Part shown: positions 55,691 to 64,000 of the stretch, one piece after another
Layout: each line of letters opens with the position of its first letter
Position numbering within the stretch: position 1 is the stretch's first letter
NCBI RefSeq assembly: GCF_002797325.1
Contig: NZ_KZ454938.1
Coordinates: 2,120,267-2,184,266, forward strand
Reading direction: 5' to 3'
DNA: 64,000 bases
Origin: Bacillus sp. FJAT-45037
GTDB lineage: Bacteria; Bacillota; Bacilli; Bacillales; Bacillaceae_D
Made by a program: the position numbers and the translations under genes
Notes under the pieces: generated by a model
What the model was told of the DNA's origin: nothing
What the model saw: the letters and a program-made list of their open reading frames with translations, nothing else
Databases searched by the model: none

Positions 55691-57471
55691 TTTGTTAAGT
55701 TTAAAAGCTGTTGATAGCCTTCGATCGTTTCAGTCTGCCATGGGATGACAACCGATTGGTTTGCATAGTTGTTCATCACGCGTTCCATCCATACTTTTTC
55801 ACTTAACGCTCTTTGACGTAAAATCGGATCTTGTGTGTTCGTTGCCGCAAAGCTTTGGTTGATGACCCACCAGCTAGGTGTAATATTTGCCCGTACTAAG
55901 TCATCTTGTAGCCTCGATGCTTCATATACTGGTGTAGCTTCAGGTAACGTCACGACTACAACATCTGTTTCTTTTGGATTTCTTAATCTTGGTAGCAATT
56001 TCTTCACAGAGTCTGGAATTTCCCCAGTTCCTCTTTCAATTTCTTGATGATATGAATGGGCGGCATCTAGTAATAAGAGTGTGTGCCCTGTTGGTGCCGT
56101 ATCAATCACAACAAATGCGTCGTCCGCCTCTTCAACCACATTAGCAAAAGAACGGAACACAGCAATCTCTTCTGTACACGGAGAGTTGAGATCTTCTTCT
56201 AAATAGGCAAGTCCGTCTTCATCTAAATGTTCACTCGATGCCGTTAACACCTCTTGTTTATAGGCTTCAACTTCTGCCTTGGGATCAATTCGGCTAACGG
56301 TGATCAGCTGATTTTGCTCATTTGTAAATAAGGAAGAAAGATGCGCCGCGGGATCAGTTGTTGTTAACTTCACTCGATGTCCTTTATCCGCTAAACCAAC
56401 AGCCACTGCTGCAGCCACTGTGGTTTTACCTACTCCCCCTTTTCCCATCGTTAACACAACACCACGTTCTTTTTGCGATAGTTGTTCGACTAAAGTAGAG
56501 AGTGAATCCATACCAAGTGTTGACAATTCATCTTCTGATTCAGTTATACCTGTTGACTGGCTAAATAACGTGCGCAGCGATTCAATACCTGTTAATTGAT
56601 AAGGAACATAAGGCAACTCAAATGTTGTCGTCGCTTGTAAATCGGTTGGCATTTCCTTTAATGCCTGTTCTTGACGCGTATAAAAAGCTGCTGCGATCTT
56701 ATCGCCCTCTAGGTAGGTTTGCATCTTTCCATTGACGAGAAGCCATTGATTTTTTAAACCAATTTCTTTTAACTCCGTTGATGCTCGACTAGCTTCTTCT
56801 AGCGTTGAACGTTCCGGACGAGCCACTAGTACAAGTGTTGTCTTTGTTGAGTCAGAGAGAGCCTCAACCGTGTGTTCATATAGTGCCTTTTTATCCGCTA
56901 AACCAGACAACGGGCCGAGGCATGAGGCACCGTGTGTGCTCGTATCTAAAAAGCCTGACCATGCTGTTGGCAATTGTAAAAGGCGTAAAGTATGACCCGT
57001 TGGTGCTGTATCAAAAATGATATGATCATATGACTCTGTTCGATCAGGGTTCGTTAAAATGGTTGCGAATTCATCAAAAGCAGCAATCTCGACTGTGCAA
57101 GCTCCAGATAATTGTTCTTCCATTTGCGCAATGACAGCTGCGGGTAATTTATCTTTATACGGCCCAATTATATCGTTACGGTACGCTGCAGCAGCTTCTT
57201 CTGGATCTAAATTAATTGCTGTTAAATTTTCGATGGATTGAATAATCGTTTCCTTGTAGCCAATCTCTTGTTCAAACACATCTTGTAAGTTCGAGGCTGG
57301 ATCTGTACTTACTAATAATACTTTTTTTCCTTGATCAGCTAGGGAAACGGCTGTCGCACAAGCGGTAGATGTCTTCCCAACACCGCCTTTTCCAGTAAAG
57401 AATAAATAAGGGGTGAGTTTAAGCGTATCTGGTTGAAAACGTTGATGAAGATGTAGCTCGTTTTTCTCCAT
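55687..57471 (-). CDS. arsA: Arsenite-transporting ATPase, two-domain
   Basis: 594 aa. Two homologous ATPase halves, each with a deviant Walker A (FTGKGGVGKTS and MGKGGVGKTT) and a DTAPTGHTLRLL-type signal. Metal-site Cys residues are in GACTVE and SPCTEE. It energises arsenite efflux with ArsB. It starts in a TAATG overlap with the arsD stop and is the last gene of the operon. Confidence 0.96.
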   Translation of the reverse strand: MEKNELHLHQRFQPDTLKLTPYLFFTGKGGVGKTSTACATAVSLADQGKKVLLVSTDPASNLQDVFEQEIGYKETIIQSIENLTAINLDPEEAAAAYRNDIIGPYKDKLPAAVIAQMEEQLSGACTVEIAAFDEFATILTNPDRTESYDHIIFDTAPTGHTLRLLQLPTAWSGFLDTSTHGASCLGPLSGLADKKALYEHTVEALSDSTKTTLVLVARPERSTLEEASRASTELKEIGLKNQWLLVNGKMQTYLEGDKIAAAFYTRQEQALKEMPTDLQATTTFELPYVPYQLTGIESLRTLFSQSTGITESEDELSTLGMDSLSTLVEQLSQKERGVVLTMGKGGVGKTTVAAAVAVGLADKGHRVKLTTTDPAAHLSSLFTNEQNQLITVSRIDPKAEVEAYKQEVLTASSEHLDEDGLAYLEEDLNSPCTEEIAVFRSFANVVEEADDAFVVIDTAPTGHTLLLLDAAHSYHQEIERGTGEIPDSVKKLLPRLRNPKETDVVVVTLPEATPVYEASRLQDDLVRANITPSWWVINQSFAATNTQDPILRQRALSEKVWMERVMNNYANQSVVIPWQTETIEGYQQLLNLTK

Positions 57472-57827
57472 TATAATAACTCAATCCCTTTTGATTTTGT
57501 CGTCTGCTTTGATAACGTACCGACTTCGATCTGTGCCCAGTCTGCTAACTGTTCATTTGTCGGGTAGTGCCCTACCATTTTCACTTCACCATCGACGACA
57601 ATCGTCGGAAGTGCCTCGGTTCCTTTTTCATCAAGCAATGTTTTTACAAGCTCTTCATCTATAAATGCTTGAGGTTCTGATCCTAGATTATAACGAACAA
57701 TATCGACACCCTTTTTCTCAAGCATAAAAATTGCTGTGGCCATTCTCGTTAAATCTGGATCAACACTCGGTCCACATACACCTGTCGGACAACATAAAGC
57801 TGGATCATACACTCGAATTTTAGACAT
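57471..57827 (-). CDS. arsD: ArsD arsenite metallochaperone
   Basis: 118 aa. Cys12, Cys13 and Cys18 in CCPTGVCG are the arsenite-transfer site. It hands As(III) to ArsA. GGGGAT precedes the ATG. It overlaps arsA by 1 nt. Confidence 0.95.
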   Translation of the reverse strand: MSKIRVYDPALCCPTGVCGPSVDPDLTRMATAIFMLEKKGVDIVRYNLGSEPQAFIDEELVKTLLDEKGTEALPTIVVDGEVKMVGHYPTNEQLADWAQIEVGTLSKQTTKSKGIELL

Positions 57828-57860
57828 GTCTATATCCCCATTTCATCATCTTTTTTTTTG

Positions 57861-57892
57861 CAAAAGGGTCAGACCTAGTAGGCCGACCCTCA
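57861..57892 (-). terminator. Attenuator hairpin between arsC and arsD
   Basis: AGGGTC.GACC and GGCC.GACCCT form a stem with small mismatches, followed by a short U run in the minus direction. Partial termination before arsDA is likely. Confidence 0.55.
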
Positions 57893-57900
57893 GCTGTTGT

Positions 57901-58320
57901 TTATTTACCTGTTTTTGCGAACGTTTCGATACGCTCACCAATTTCATCACGAACTCGTTGGAAAAATGCCCATTTCTCTTCTTCTGTTCCTTCTGCTTTA
58001 GCTGGATCGTCAAAGCCCCAGTGAACACGTTCTTTGTTAGGTGGTGTCGCAGGACAAACATCCGCTGCATGACCGCATAACGTCACAACAAGATCAGCCT
58101 TTGCAAGAATGTCTTGGTCAATGGTATCTGATGTTTGACTTGTAATATCAACGTCTACTTCTTTCATAGCTTTTACAGCATTAGGGTTTACCCCATGTGC
58201 TTCAACTCCCGCTGAATACACATCATATTTATTGCCGAGATGCTTCTTGCCCCATCCTTCTGCCATTTGGCTACGGCATGAGTTCCCTGTACATAAGAAG
58301 TAAATAATTGGTTTAGACAT
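57901..58320 (-). CDS. arsC: Arsenate reductase, thioredoxin-dependent
   Basis: 139 aa, LMW phosphatase fold. Catalytic Cys10 in CTGNSCRS, with resolving Cys82 and Cys89 (LCGHAADVC), is the exact set of the B. subtilis-type enzyme. It reduces arsenate to arsenite. AAAGGAG precedes ATG 58320; the longer frame to 58371 lacks a site. Confidence 0.97.
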   Translation of the reverse strand: MSKPIIYFLCTGNSCRSQMAEGWGKKHLGNKYDVYSAGVEAHGVNPNAVKAMKEVDVDITSQTSDTIDQDILAKADLVVTLCGHAADVCPATPPNKERVHWGFDDPAKAEGTEEEKWAFFQRVRDEIGERIETFAKTGK

Positions 58321-58374
58321 GTTGAAAACTCCTTTGTTTTTCATAATAGTAGAATGATCTATGTGTAGCAAGCG

Positions 58375-59685
58375 CTACAGAATTATAATTAGCCAGAGGT
58401 ATAACCCGACTAAAGTGATAAGCAGAGTTGGCACGGTTAAGATTAAACCGACTTTGAAATAGTATCCCCATGAAATTTTAATACCCTTTTTGGAGAGGAC
58501 ATGTAACCACAATAACGTGGCTAGGGAACCAATTGGTGTGATTTTCGGTCCAAGGTCAGACCCAATTACGTTAGCGTAAATAAGCGCTTCACGCATCGTG
58601 TCTGATGTGTTCGTTTCGGAAATCGCAAGCGCATTGATCATTACAGTCGGCATATTGTTCATAATCGACGACAAGATCGCTGCGATGAAGCCCATTGAAA
58701 TCGTTCCAACGAATAAGCCATGCTCTGTTGTCGACTGAATGAATCCGGCTAATAAGCTTGTTAAACCTACATTTTGCAATCCATAGACGACGACATACAT
58801 ACCAATTGAGAAAACAACAATCGCCCAAGGAGCATTTTTAATAATGCCTGCAGAACTTAAGCTAGGGTTTTCTGCACTCATAATTCGGAAGATGATATAG
58901 AATATAAATGCAATTGGCATCGCAACAAATGAAACAGGTACATGAATAAACTCACTGACAAAGTAACCAATTAATAATACCGCTAAAATGTACCAAGATA
59001 GCTTAAAGAGTCTTTGATCTTTAATCGCTTCGACTGGCATTTTCAATTGCGACATATCATAGCGAAGAGGGATATCTTTTCTAAAGAACAGATACAACAC
59101 AAGTATACTTGCGCCTAAAGCAAAGAAGTTCGGCACAACCATGCGTGTTGCGTATTCAACAAACCCAATTCCAAAGAAGTCAGCTGAAACGATGTTAACT
59201 AAGTTACTTACTAAAAATGGAAGAGATGTTGAATCAGCAATAAATCCACTTGCCATTATAAACGGCAAAATCATAGCTTCCTTAAAATGAAGCGCCCTAA
59301 CCATTGCTAGTACGATAGGTGTTAAAATTAATGCTGCACCGTCGTTAGCAAATAAAGCTGCTACAACTGCTCCTAATAATGAAACATACAGGAACATCTT
59401 TAATCCATTCCCGTTTGCAAAGCGCGCCATATGTAAGGCGGACCATTCAAAAAACCCAATCTCGTCTAAAATTAATGAAATAATAATAATGGCCACGAAG
59501 GTTAATGTCGCATTCCATACAATTCCTGTCACTGTTACTACGTCACCAAAGTCCACCACTCCAACTAATAAGGCTAGTATTGCACCAATTGAAGCTGACC
59601 AACCAATCGATAATCCTTTCGGTTGCCAAATGACGAGTACGAGTGTAAACAAGAAAATCAATGACGCTACTATCACAGATGTCAT
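58375..59685 (-). CDS. arsB: Arsenite efflux permease
   Basis: 436 aa with about 11-12 TM segments. The ArsB pattern is clear: [74 protein letters not shown]. It extrudes arsenite, alone or with ArsA. I chose ATG 59685, which gives the usual ArsB N-terminus; GTG 59697 has its ribosome binding site too close. Confidence 0.95.
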   Translation of the reverse strand: MTSVIVASLIFLFTLVLVIWQPKGLSIGWSASIGAILALLVGVVDFGDVVTVTGIVWNATLTFVAIIIISLILDEIGFFEWSALHMARFANGNGLKMFLYVSLLGAVVAALFANDGAALILTPIVLAMVRALHFKEAMILPFIMASGFIADSTSLPFLVSNLVNIVSADFFGIGFVEYATRMVVPNFFALGASILVLYLFFRKDIPLRYDMSQLKMPVEAIKDQRLFKLSWYILAVLLIGYFVSEFIHVPVSFVAMPIAFIFYIIFRIMSAENPSLSSAGIIKNAPWAIVVFSIGMYVVVYGLQNVGLTSLLAGFIQSTTEHGLFVGTISMGFIAAILSSIMNNMPTVMINALAISETNTSDTMREALIYANVIGSDLGPKITPIGSLATLLWLHVLSKKGIKISWGYYFKVGLILTVPTLLITLVGLYLWLIIIL

Positions 59686-59716
59686 AGTTCCCCACACTCT
59701 CTCTAGTTATTTTCAG

Positions 59717-60067
59717 TTACTCACAGCATACTCTTAAACCACGTTGTTCAAGTTCAATCAACTTTGCCTGTTGATTAGGCAAATGATCAAGAAGAGTTTT
59801 AACCATTGGGTATGCCTGATGCTCTCTATTTACACAGAAGAAGATCCACTGACCACGTCTTTGTTCGACGACCAATCCTACATCTCGAAGTTTTCTTAGG
59901 TGTTGGCTTACAGATGGCTGACTCATTTGAAAAAGTTCTACGAATTCACATACACAGCATTCCGCTTCTTCCATTAAAGCCATCATCGTTAAACGAGTCT
60001 TGTCACCAAGTAATTTCAATACCTTGGCTGCCTCTTCCACTTCGATATATGTCTTTATTTCCCCCAT
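59717..60067 (-). CDS. arsR: ArsR metalloregulator
   Basis: 116 aa winged-helix repressor. The inducer site ECCVCEF (Cys37, Cys38, Cys40) lies in the helix before the recognition helix (MSQPSVSQHLRKLRDVG). An extra CC pair is at the C-terminus. It dissociates from DNA with As(III). First gene of arsRBCDA; the operator is at 60101-60124. Confidence 0.96.
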   Translation of the reverse strand: MGEIKTYIEVEEAAKVLKLLGDKTRLTMMALMEEAECCVCEFVELFQMSQPSVSQHLRKLRDVGLVVEQRRGQWIFFCVNREHQAYPMVKTLLDHLPNQQAKLIELEQRGLRVCCE

Positions 60068-60099
60068 TTCACTTCAACCCTTTCCTTGTTCACTTCCAT

Positions 60100-60128
60100 A
60101 GTATATAAGCATATACTTATATACGCAA
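60100..60128 (-). promoter_or_regulatory. ars promoter overlapped by the ArsR operator
   Basis: On the minus strand TTGCGT, 17 bp, TATACT. The spacer is almost entirely filled by a 24-bp palindrome (GTATATAAG, 6 nt, CTTATATAC; 60101-60124), so repressor binding would exclude RNA polymerase. Confidence 0.85.
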
Positions 60129-60171
60129 CTCTATTTTTTAGATCTTTACATGATCTTAACATTTCTCTACC

Positions 60172-60207
60172 AAAAAAAGCTAAGAATCGAATGATACGAC
60201 TCTTAGC
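60172..60207 (-). terminator. Terminator of the yhfI-like gene
   Basis: GCTAAGAATCG pairs with CGACTCTTAGC with one mismatch. U run in the minus direction. Confidence 0.85.
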
Positions 60208-60214
60208 CTGCAAT

Positions 60215-60949
60215 TTAGAGTTCAATCGTTAATCCAGTCCTTGCTAACAATACTTCCCCTTCGTAACTTTGCTTGATCTCCTCTTTTAATTGTTCATGCT
60301 CTCCATGATGAGGCAAATGTGAGATCATCACTTGATCAACCGCTGAGCTGTTCGCAAGCTTCGCAACATCCTCACTGTTCATATGGCCGAATCTAGCGAC
60401 TTGATCTCCTCTATAGCCACTGCATTCAGCAATGAGTAGATCGCTTCCCTTTGTAAACTCTGCTAGTTGCTCAAAATAACTAGAATCCCCCGTGTACACA
60501 AGCGTTTTCTTTTCACACGTCACTTTCATCGCAAAACATGGAACAGGATGCTTCGTACGTTGAAACGTGAACGTAAATGGACCAATTTTGAGGGGGTGGT
60601 CTTCTTTGTAGGCAGAAGATTGAACAAACCCTTTGTATGTAAGCTTAGAAAATGACTCACTGTCTTCTTGATGACCATAAATGGTCAATGGTTTTGTATT
60701 TTTACCCATACTTTCATTAATAATACGTGCATATTGAAGGGGTCCAACATCGGCAAAGTGATCATGATGATAATGGGATAAAACAAGTCCATCAAGTTCC
60801 GTCACATCACAGTAATTCCCTAAGTTAGACAACACGCCACTTCCGCAATCAAGTAAGACCTTTGTCTCTCCATGCTCTACCAAATAACCTGAAGTCGCTT
60901 CATTCTTTTCGGGGTACGCATGCCAAAAACCTACTACCGTCACCTTCAT
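60215..60949 (-). CDS. yhfI: MBL-fold hydrolase, YhfI-like
   Basis: 244 aa, equal in length to B. subtilis YhfI. Metal-binding SHYHHDHFADV, TGDSSY and SHLPHHGE are visible, the RNase Z-like group of metallo-beta-lactamase-fold proteins. GGAAGGAG lies before ATG 60949, which is preferred over the upstream ATG 60967. The substrate is unknown. Confidence 0.88.
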   Translation of the reverse strand: MKVTVVGFWHAYPEKNEATSGYLVEHGETKVLLDCGSGVLSNLGNYCDVTELDGLVLSHYHHDHFADVGPLQYARIINESMGKNTKPLTIYGHQEDSESFSKLTYKGFVQSSAYKEDHPLKIGPFTFTFQRTKHPVPCFAMKVTCEKKTLVYTGDSSYFEQLAEFTKGSDLLIAECSGYRGDQVARFGHMNSEDVAKLANSSAVDQVMISHLPHHGEHEQLKEEIKQSYEGEVLLARTGLTIEL

Positions 60950-61022
60950 ATTTAAATCTCCTTCCAACCAATTCTTCTTTTACATGTAATACTCTAAAAG
61001 AAAAAGCTCGCAAATGCGTGCT

Positions 61023-62168
61023 TTATTCCTCTTCATATACAATCTTCCCATTAATATAGGTTTGTACTACATGAGCATGCACATCAAATGGATGCTTAGA
61101 CCATATCACAAAATCAGCATCCTTCCCTGGCTCAATAGATCCCACTTGTTCTTCGATTCCAAGATGTTTAGCTGCTGTGAGAGTAATCGATTGAAACGCC
61201 AACTCTTCAGATAAGCCATGTTTCACAGCTGTTGCTGCAGAAGTGAGTAGGTGATCAATGGTGACAACTGGATGATCAGTAGTAATTGAAAAAGGAATGT
61301 TGTGTTTATCTAGTTCCTGTAACGTATGCCAGCCCTTATCACGTAACTCAATTTTTGTGCGTGACGTCATCGTAGGACCAACCGATACACGGAGGTTATG
61401 TTTTGCTAAATAATCCGCAATCAAATGACCTTCTGTGCAATGTTCAATCGTCGCCTCAACGTTAAATTCCTTCAATAAACGTAAAATCGTAACGATGTCA
61501 TCAGCGCGGTGAGCATGGATACGAAAAGGAATTTCGCGACGAAGAACTTTTGTTAATTGCTCCATGCCGAGATCTCGTCTCTTTAATGACCCTTCTTCTT
61601 GCTCTTTCATATAATCTTGTGCTTTCATTAACTGACTGCGAAACACAGCTGCAATCCCCATTCTTGTAAGGGGTTCTCTACCTTTATCTCCATGCACACG
61701 TTTCGGATTTTCACCAAATGCCGCCTTCATTCCTGATGGAGACTTGACAATCATTTCATCGACAACGGTCCCTTTTGTCTTGATAATTGACATTTCTCCA
61801 CCAATGACATTTGCACTTCCTGGCATAATTTGCACCGTCGTGACACCAGCCATTCTAGCATCTTCAAATCCTTGGTCAAATGGATTAATCGCATCAATCG
61901 CTCGCACATGTGGCGTTGCTGCGGCTGTTGTCTCATTAAAATCATGACCAGCTTGGGCAATCCCTTCTTCATACACACCTAGATGGGTATGCACATCAAT
62001 CAACCCAGGTGTGATGTACATACCTTGTAGATCTATCACCTCTGCACTAGACGGAATATGTAAGTCTTGTCCGACATCGACGACTTTCCCTTCACTAATA
62101 AAAACTTGTCCCGCTTTTATTGTTTCTCCTGTACCTGTTATAACCGTTGCACCTATGTAAGCTTTCAT
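61023..62168 (-). CDS. Metal-dependent amidohydrolase (imidazolonepropionase-like)
   Basis: 381 aa. The amidohydrolase barrel has DVHTHLG (metal His pair), RIHAHRADD, EHCTEGH and TTDHP, with the beta-sandwich domain at both ends (GSIEPGKDADFVIW). Members hydrolyse cyclic amides or related bonds. AAGGATGG precedes the ATG. The substrate is unknown; no pathway neighbours help. Confidence 0.85.
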   Translation of the reverse strand: MKAYIGATVITGTGETIKAGQVFISEGKVVDVGQDLHIPSSAEVIDLQGMYITPGLIDVHTHLGVYEEGIAQAGHDFNETTAAATPHVRAIDAINPFDQGFEDARMAGVTTVQIMPGSANVIGGEMSIIKTKGTVVDEMIVKSPSGMKAAFGENPKRVHGDKGREPLTRMGIAAVFRSQLMKAQDYMKEQEEGSLKRRDLGMEQLTKVLRREIPFRIHAHRADDIVTILRLLKEFNVEATIEHCTEGHLIADYLAKHNLRVSVGPTMTSRTKIELRDKGWHTLQELDKHNIPFSITTDHPVVTIDHLLTSAATAVKHGLSEELAFQSITLTAAKHLGIEEQVGSIEPGKDADFVIWSKHPFDVHAHVVQTYINGKIVYEEE

Positions 62169-62294
62169 ATCTATTCACCATCCTTGATTATTTCGTTACT
62201 CTAATAATACTGAATACTTTAACTATACAGGTATTTCTGCGATCTAGCTACCTCTAGTCATTGTTAGTTGATTAGTCTTTTTACTATCTGATCA

Positions 62295-62337
62295 AAAAAA
62301 ACGACCAGCCCTTCATTCAGGCTAGTCGTTTTTAGTA
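62295..62337. terminator. Bidirectional terminator-like hairpin
   Basis: ACGACCAGCC / GGCTAGTCGT with A and T runs outside. It ends the Na/Pi cotransporter gene. Confidence 0.85.
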
Positions 62338-63960
62338 TTAGTCTTCTCCAATGACTACTTCAGCGATATTCACTGCATGATCACCAATACGTTCTAGGTT
62401 ACTGACCATGTCGACGTAAATCACACCCGCTGCACCAGTACATTTGTTATCATTCAAGCGCATTATATGTTTCTTACGAAGATCTCGTTCCATTTTATCA
62501 ATTTTTTCTTCTTTTAATAAAACAGCGTTTGCTTCTTCAATATCGCCAGTATCCAATGCTTTGACTGCTTGTCTTAATGTCGATAACGTTAAATCAAACA
62601 TTTCATCTAAATCAGTGATAGCCAATTCAGAGAACTTCACTTTATTAATGACCTGATACTCTACAAGTTCCATAATGTTTTCCATATGGTCCCCTATACG
62701 CTCTATATCACGAATCGTATTTAGTAAAGTAGAGTGGGTCTTTGAATCTTCATCCGTTAATGAATGGGATGAAACTTGAATTAAGTAATCGGTAATTTTT
62801 TTATCTAAATTGTTAATTGCATCTTCATATTGCGGAATGAGTTCTCGATGCTTTTTACCTTGAGTCTTAAAATACATACTTACTTCTTCAATTCCCTTTT
62901 CAGACAGCTCGGCCATACGCAAAACTTCTTTCTTACCTTGACCAAGAGCAATCGATGGTGATTGACGAATAAACCTGTCATCTAAATACTGTGCTTTGTA
63001 TTCAATCGCTGAATCTTGACCAGGGATGATCTTAATAACGATCCAAGCTAACACTGCCACAAACGGCAATTGAATCAATGCATTTGACACATTAAAAATA
63101 CCATGGGCAAAAGCAATCGTCATTTCTGGATTCAGGTTAAGACTGCTTTGGAAATACTCAATTAAAGCTGTAAATGGTCTAAGTAAAATCAATACAATCG
63201 TTGTACCTACCAAATTGAAAATAACATGCGTTAATGCGGCACGCTTCGCTGCAATTGAAGCACCAATTGCTGCCAGTACAGCTGTAATCGTTGTACCAAT
63301 ATTATCACCAAATAATACTGGTAAGGCTGCGTCTAACTCCATAGCCCCTTGACCAAATAGTGTTTGCAATAAACCGATTGCCGCTGATGAACTTTGAACA
63401 GCCACGGTAAAGATTGTCCCAATAGCAACACCTAACAACGGGTTTTCACTCATGCTAACTGTTAAGTCTGCAAAAGCTTGAAGGTCACGTAACGGACGCA
63501 TTCCATCACCCATAAAGTTTAATCCTAAGAACAACGCACCAAAACCGAAGGCAACTTGTCCGTAATTATTCACTTTGTGATTTTTAAAGAAGAAGATTAA
63601 AAATGTTCCTAATGCCATAATCGGTAAGGCATAGGCTGAGATTTTAATCCCGATGATGAAGGCCGTAACCGTCGTACCAATATTGGCCCCAATGATAACA
63701 CCAATTGCTTGCTTTAGTGTCATAAATCCAGCATTAACAAGACCAATCGTTAATACGGTCGTTCCAGTACTTGTTTGTAGTAGTACCGTAACAAAAATCC
63801 CCGCAAACACACCCATTACCGGGTTTGTTGTGAAACGGTCTAGCAGGTCACGTAATCCGTCTCCTGCTACTTTTTGAAGGCCATCCCCTAAGTATTTAAT
63901 CCCAAATAGGAAGATACCTAGTCCTCCAAAAAACAGAAACAATAGCTCTTGTAAATCCAT
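62338..63960 (-). CDS. Na+/phosphate cotransporter with PhoU-like C-terminus
   Basis: 540 aa. Two inverted Na/Pi-type repeats carry LLQTSTGTTVL and AVQSSSAAIG, with GANIGTTVTA and GDNIGTTITA. The last ~190 residues form a PhoU-like helical domain (RDIERIGDHMENI, SNLERIGDHAVNI). It imports phosphate with sodium, which would suit a saline or alkaline habitat. The ATG is complete (AAAGGGG upstream), and the promoter lies beyond the right edge. Confidence 0.94.
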   Translation of the reverse strand: MDLQELLFLFFGGLGIFLFGIKYLGDGLQKVAGDGLRDLLDRFTTNPVMGVFAGIFVTVLLQTSTGTTVLTIGLVNAGFMTLKQAIGVIIGANIGTTVTAFIIGIKISAYALPIMALGTFLIFFFKNHKVNNYGQVAFGFGALFLGLNFMGDGMRPLRDLQAFADLTVSMSENPLLGVAIGTIFTVAVQSSSAAIGLLQTLFGQGAMELDAALPVLFGDNIGTTITAVLAAIGASIAAKRAALTHVIFNLVGTTIVLILLRPFTALIEYFQSSLNLNPEMTIAFAHGIFNVSNALIQLPFVAVLAWIVIKIIPGQDSAIEYKAQYLDDRFIRQSPSIALGQGKKEVLRMAELSEKGIEEVSMYFKTQGKKHRELIPQYEDAINNLDKKITDYLIQVSSHSLTDEDSKTHSTLLNTIRDIERIGDHMENIMELVEYQVINKVKFSELAITDLDEMFDLTLSTLRQAVKALDTGDIEEANAVLLKEEKIDKMERDLRKKHIMRLNDNKCTGAAGVIYVDMVSNLERIGDHAVNIAEVVIGED

Positions 63961-64000
63961 TCTTACATCCCCTTTAGTTGTCGACAGTTTTCAACAAAAT

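Noticed and set aside
1-64000. CRISPR arrays, tRNA/rRNA genes, prophage or intact insertion sequences
   Set aside because: No regularly spaced repeats, no conserved RNA gene sequences and no transposase, integrase or phage structural genes were seen.

Overview
The window looks like a chromosomal segment of a low-GC, Gram-positive, spore-forming member of the Bacillaceae, possibly an alkaliphilic or halotolerant Bacillus relative. The clues are strong AGGAGG-type ribosome binding sites, frequent TTG/GTG starts, many lipoproteins, Bacillus family proteins (IDEAL, YisL, YhfI, the Roc pathway, a GerM-like fragment), and Bacillus-type Zur, PhoP and RocR sites. I saw no rRNA, tRNA, CRISPR array, prophage or intact insertion sequence. 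The species call is inference.

Layout. 1-4.6 kb: the end of a GerM-like gene, then a TAXI-type TRAP transporter (binding lipoprotein and fused permease) and a lipoprotein of unknown function. 4.6-8.4 kb: a B12-binding-domain radical SAM protein, an NfrA-like flavin reductase and an EAL phosphodiesterase. 8.5-16.7 kb: one minus-strand operon for propionyl/methylmalonyl-CoA metabolism: TetR regulator, biotin carrier, carboxyltransferase, methylmalonyl-CoA mutase small and large subunits, and the MeaB chaperone. It has a clear sigma-A promoter with a palindromic operator just downstream. 16.8-24 kb: a DDAH-like enzyme, small proteins, a ZagA-type zinc GTPase divergent from an FAD/NAD(P)-binding protein with one Zur box at each promoter, an FhuF-like protein, and a DUF3006/MBL-HhH pair. 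24-29.9 kb: cheA-cheW-cheY, a GGDEF/EAL protein and a HAD phosphatase. 29.9-33.5 kb: a phnDCEE phosphonate/phosphate-type ABC transporter behind a PhoP-box promoter. 33.5-40.3 kb: ElaA-like acetyltransferase, AddB-like nuclease and AddA-like helicase-nuclease in a tight operon that differs from canonical AddAB. 40.3-47.9 kb: small genes, a palindromic repeat element, and arginine/proline catabolism (rocD-rocF, rocR, rocA-putB) with sigma-54 promoters and RocR-type activator sites. 48-49.9 kb: a chemoreceptor. 49.9-54.6 kb: pstSCAB-phoU behind a four-repeat PhoP box. 54.7-55.6 kb: a cobalamin riboswitch with no recognisable target gene, then a terminator, a short upstream ORF and an acyl-CoA thioesterase. 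55.7-60.1 kb: arsRBCDA with an operator overlapping its promoter. 60.2-64 kb: a YhfI-type MBL protein, an amidohydrolase and a Na+/phosphate cotransporter.

How the genes fit together. Three phosphate/phosphonate uptake systems (Pst, Phn, Na/Pi) sit in one segment. Two of them have PhoP-activated promoters of the same geometry. Roc and mutase genes feed arginine, proline and propionate-type carbon into the TCA cycle. B12 appears twice as a cofactor theme (mutase, radical SAM protein) and once as a ligand (riboswitch). The items I judge most worth following up are the riboswitch without a gene, the Zur-boxed FAD protein and the non-canonical AddAB-like operon.
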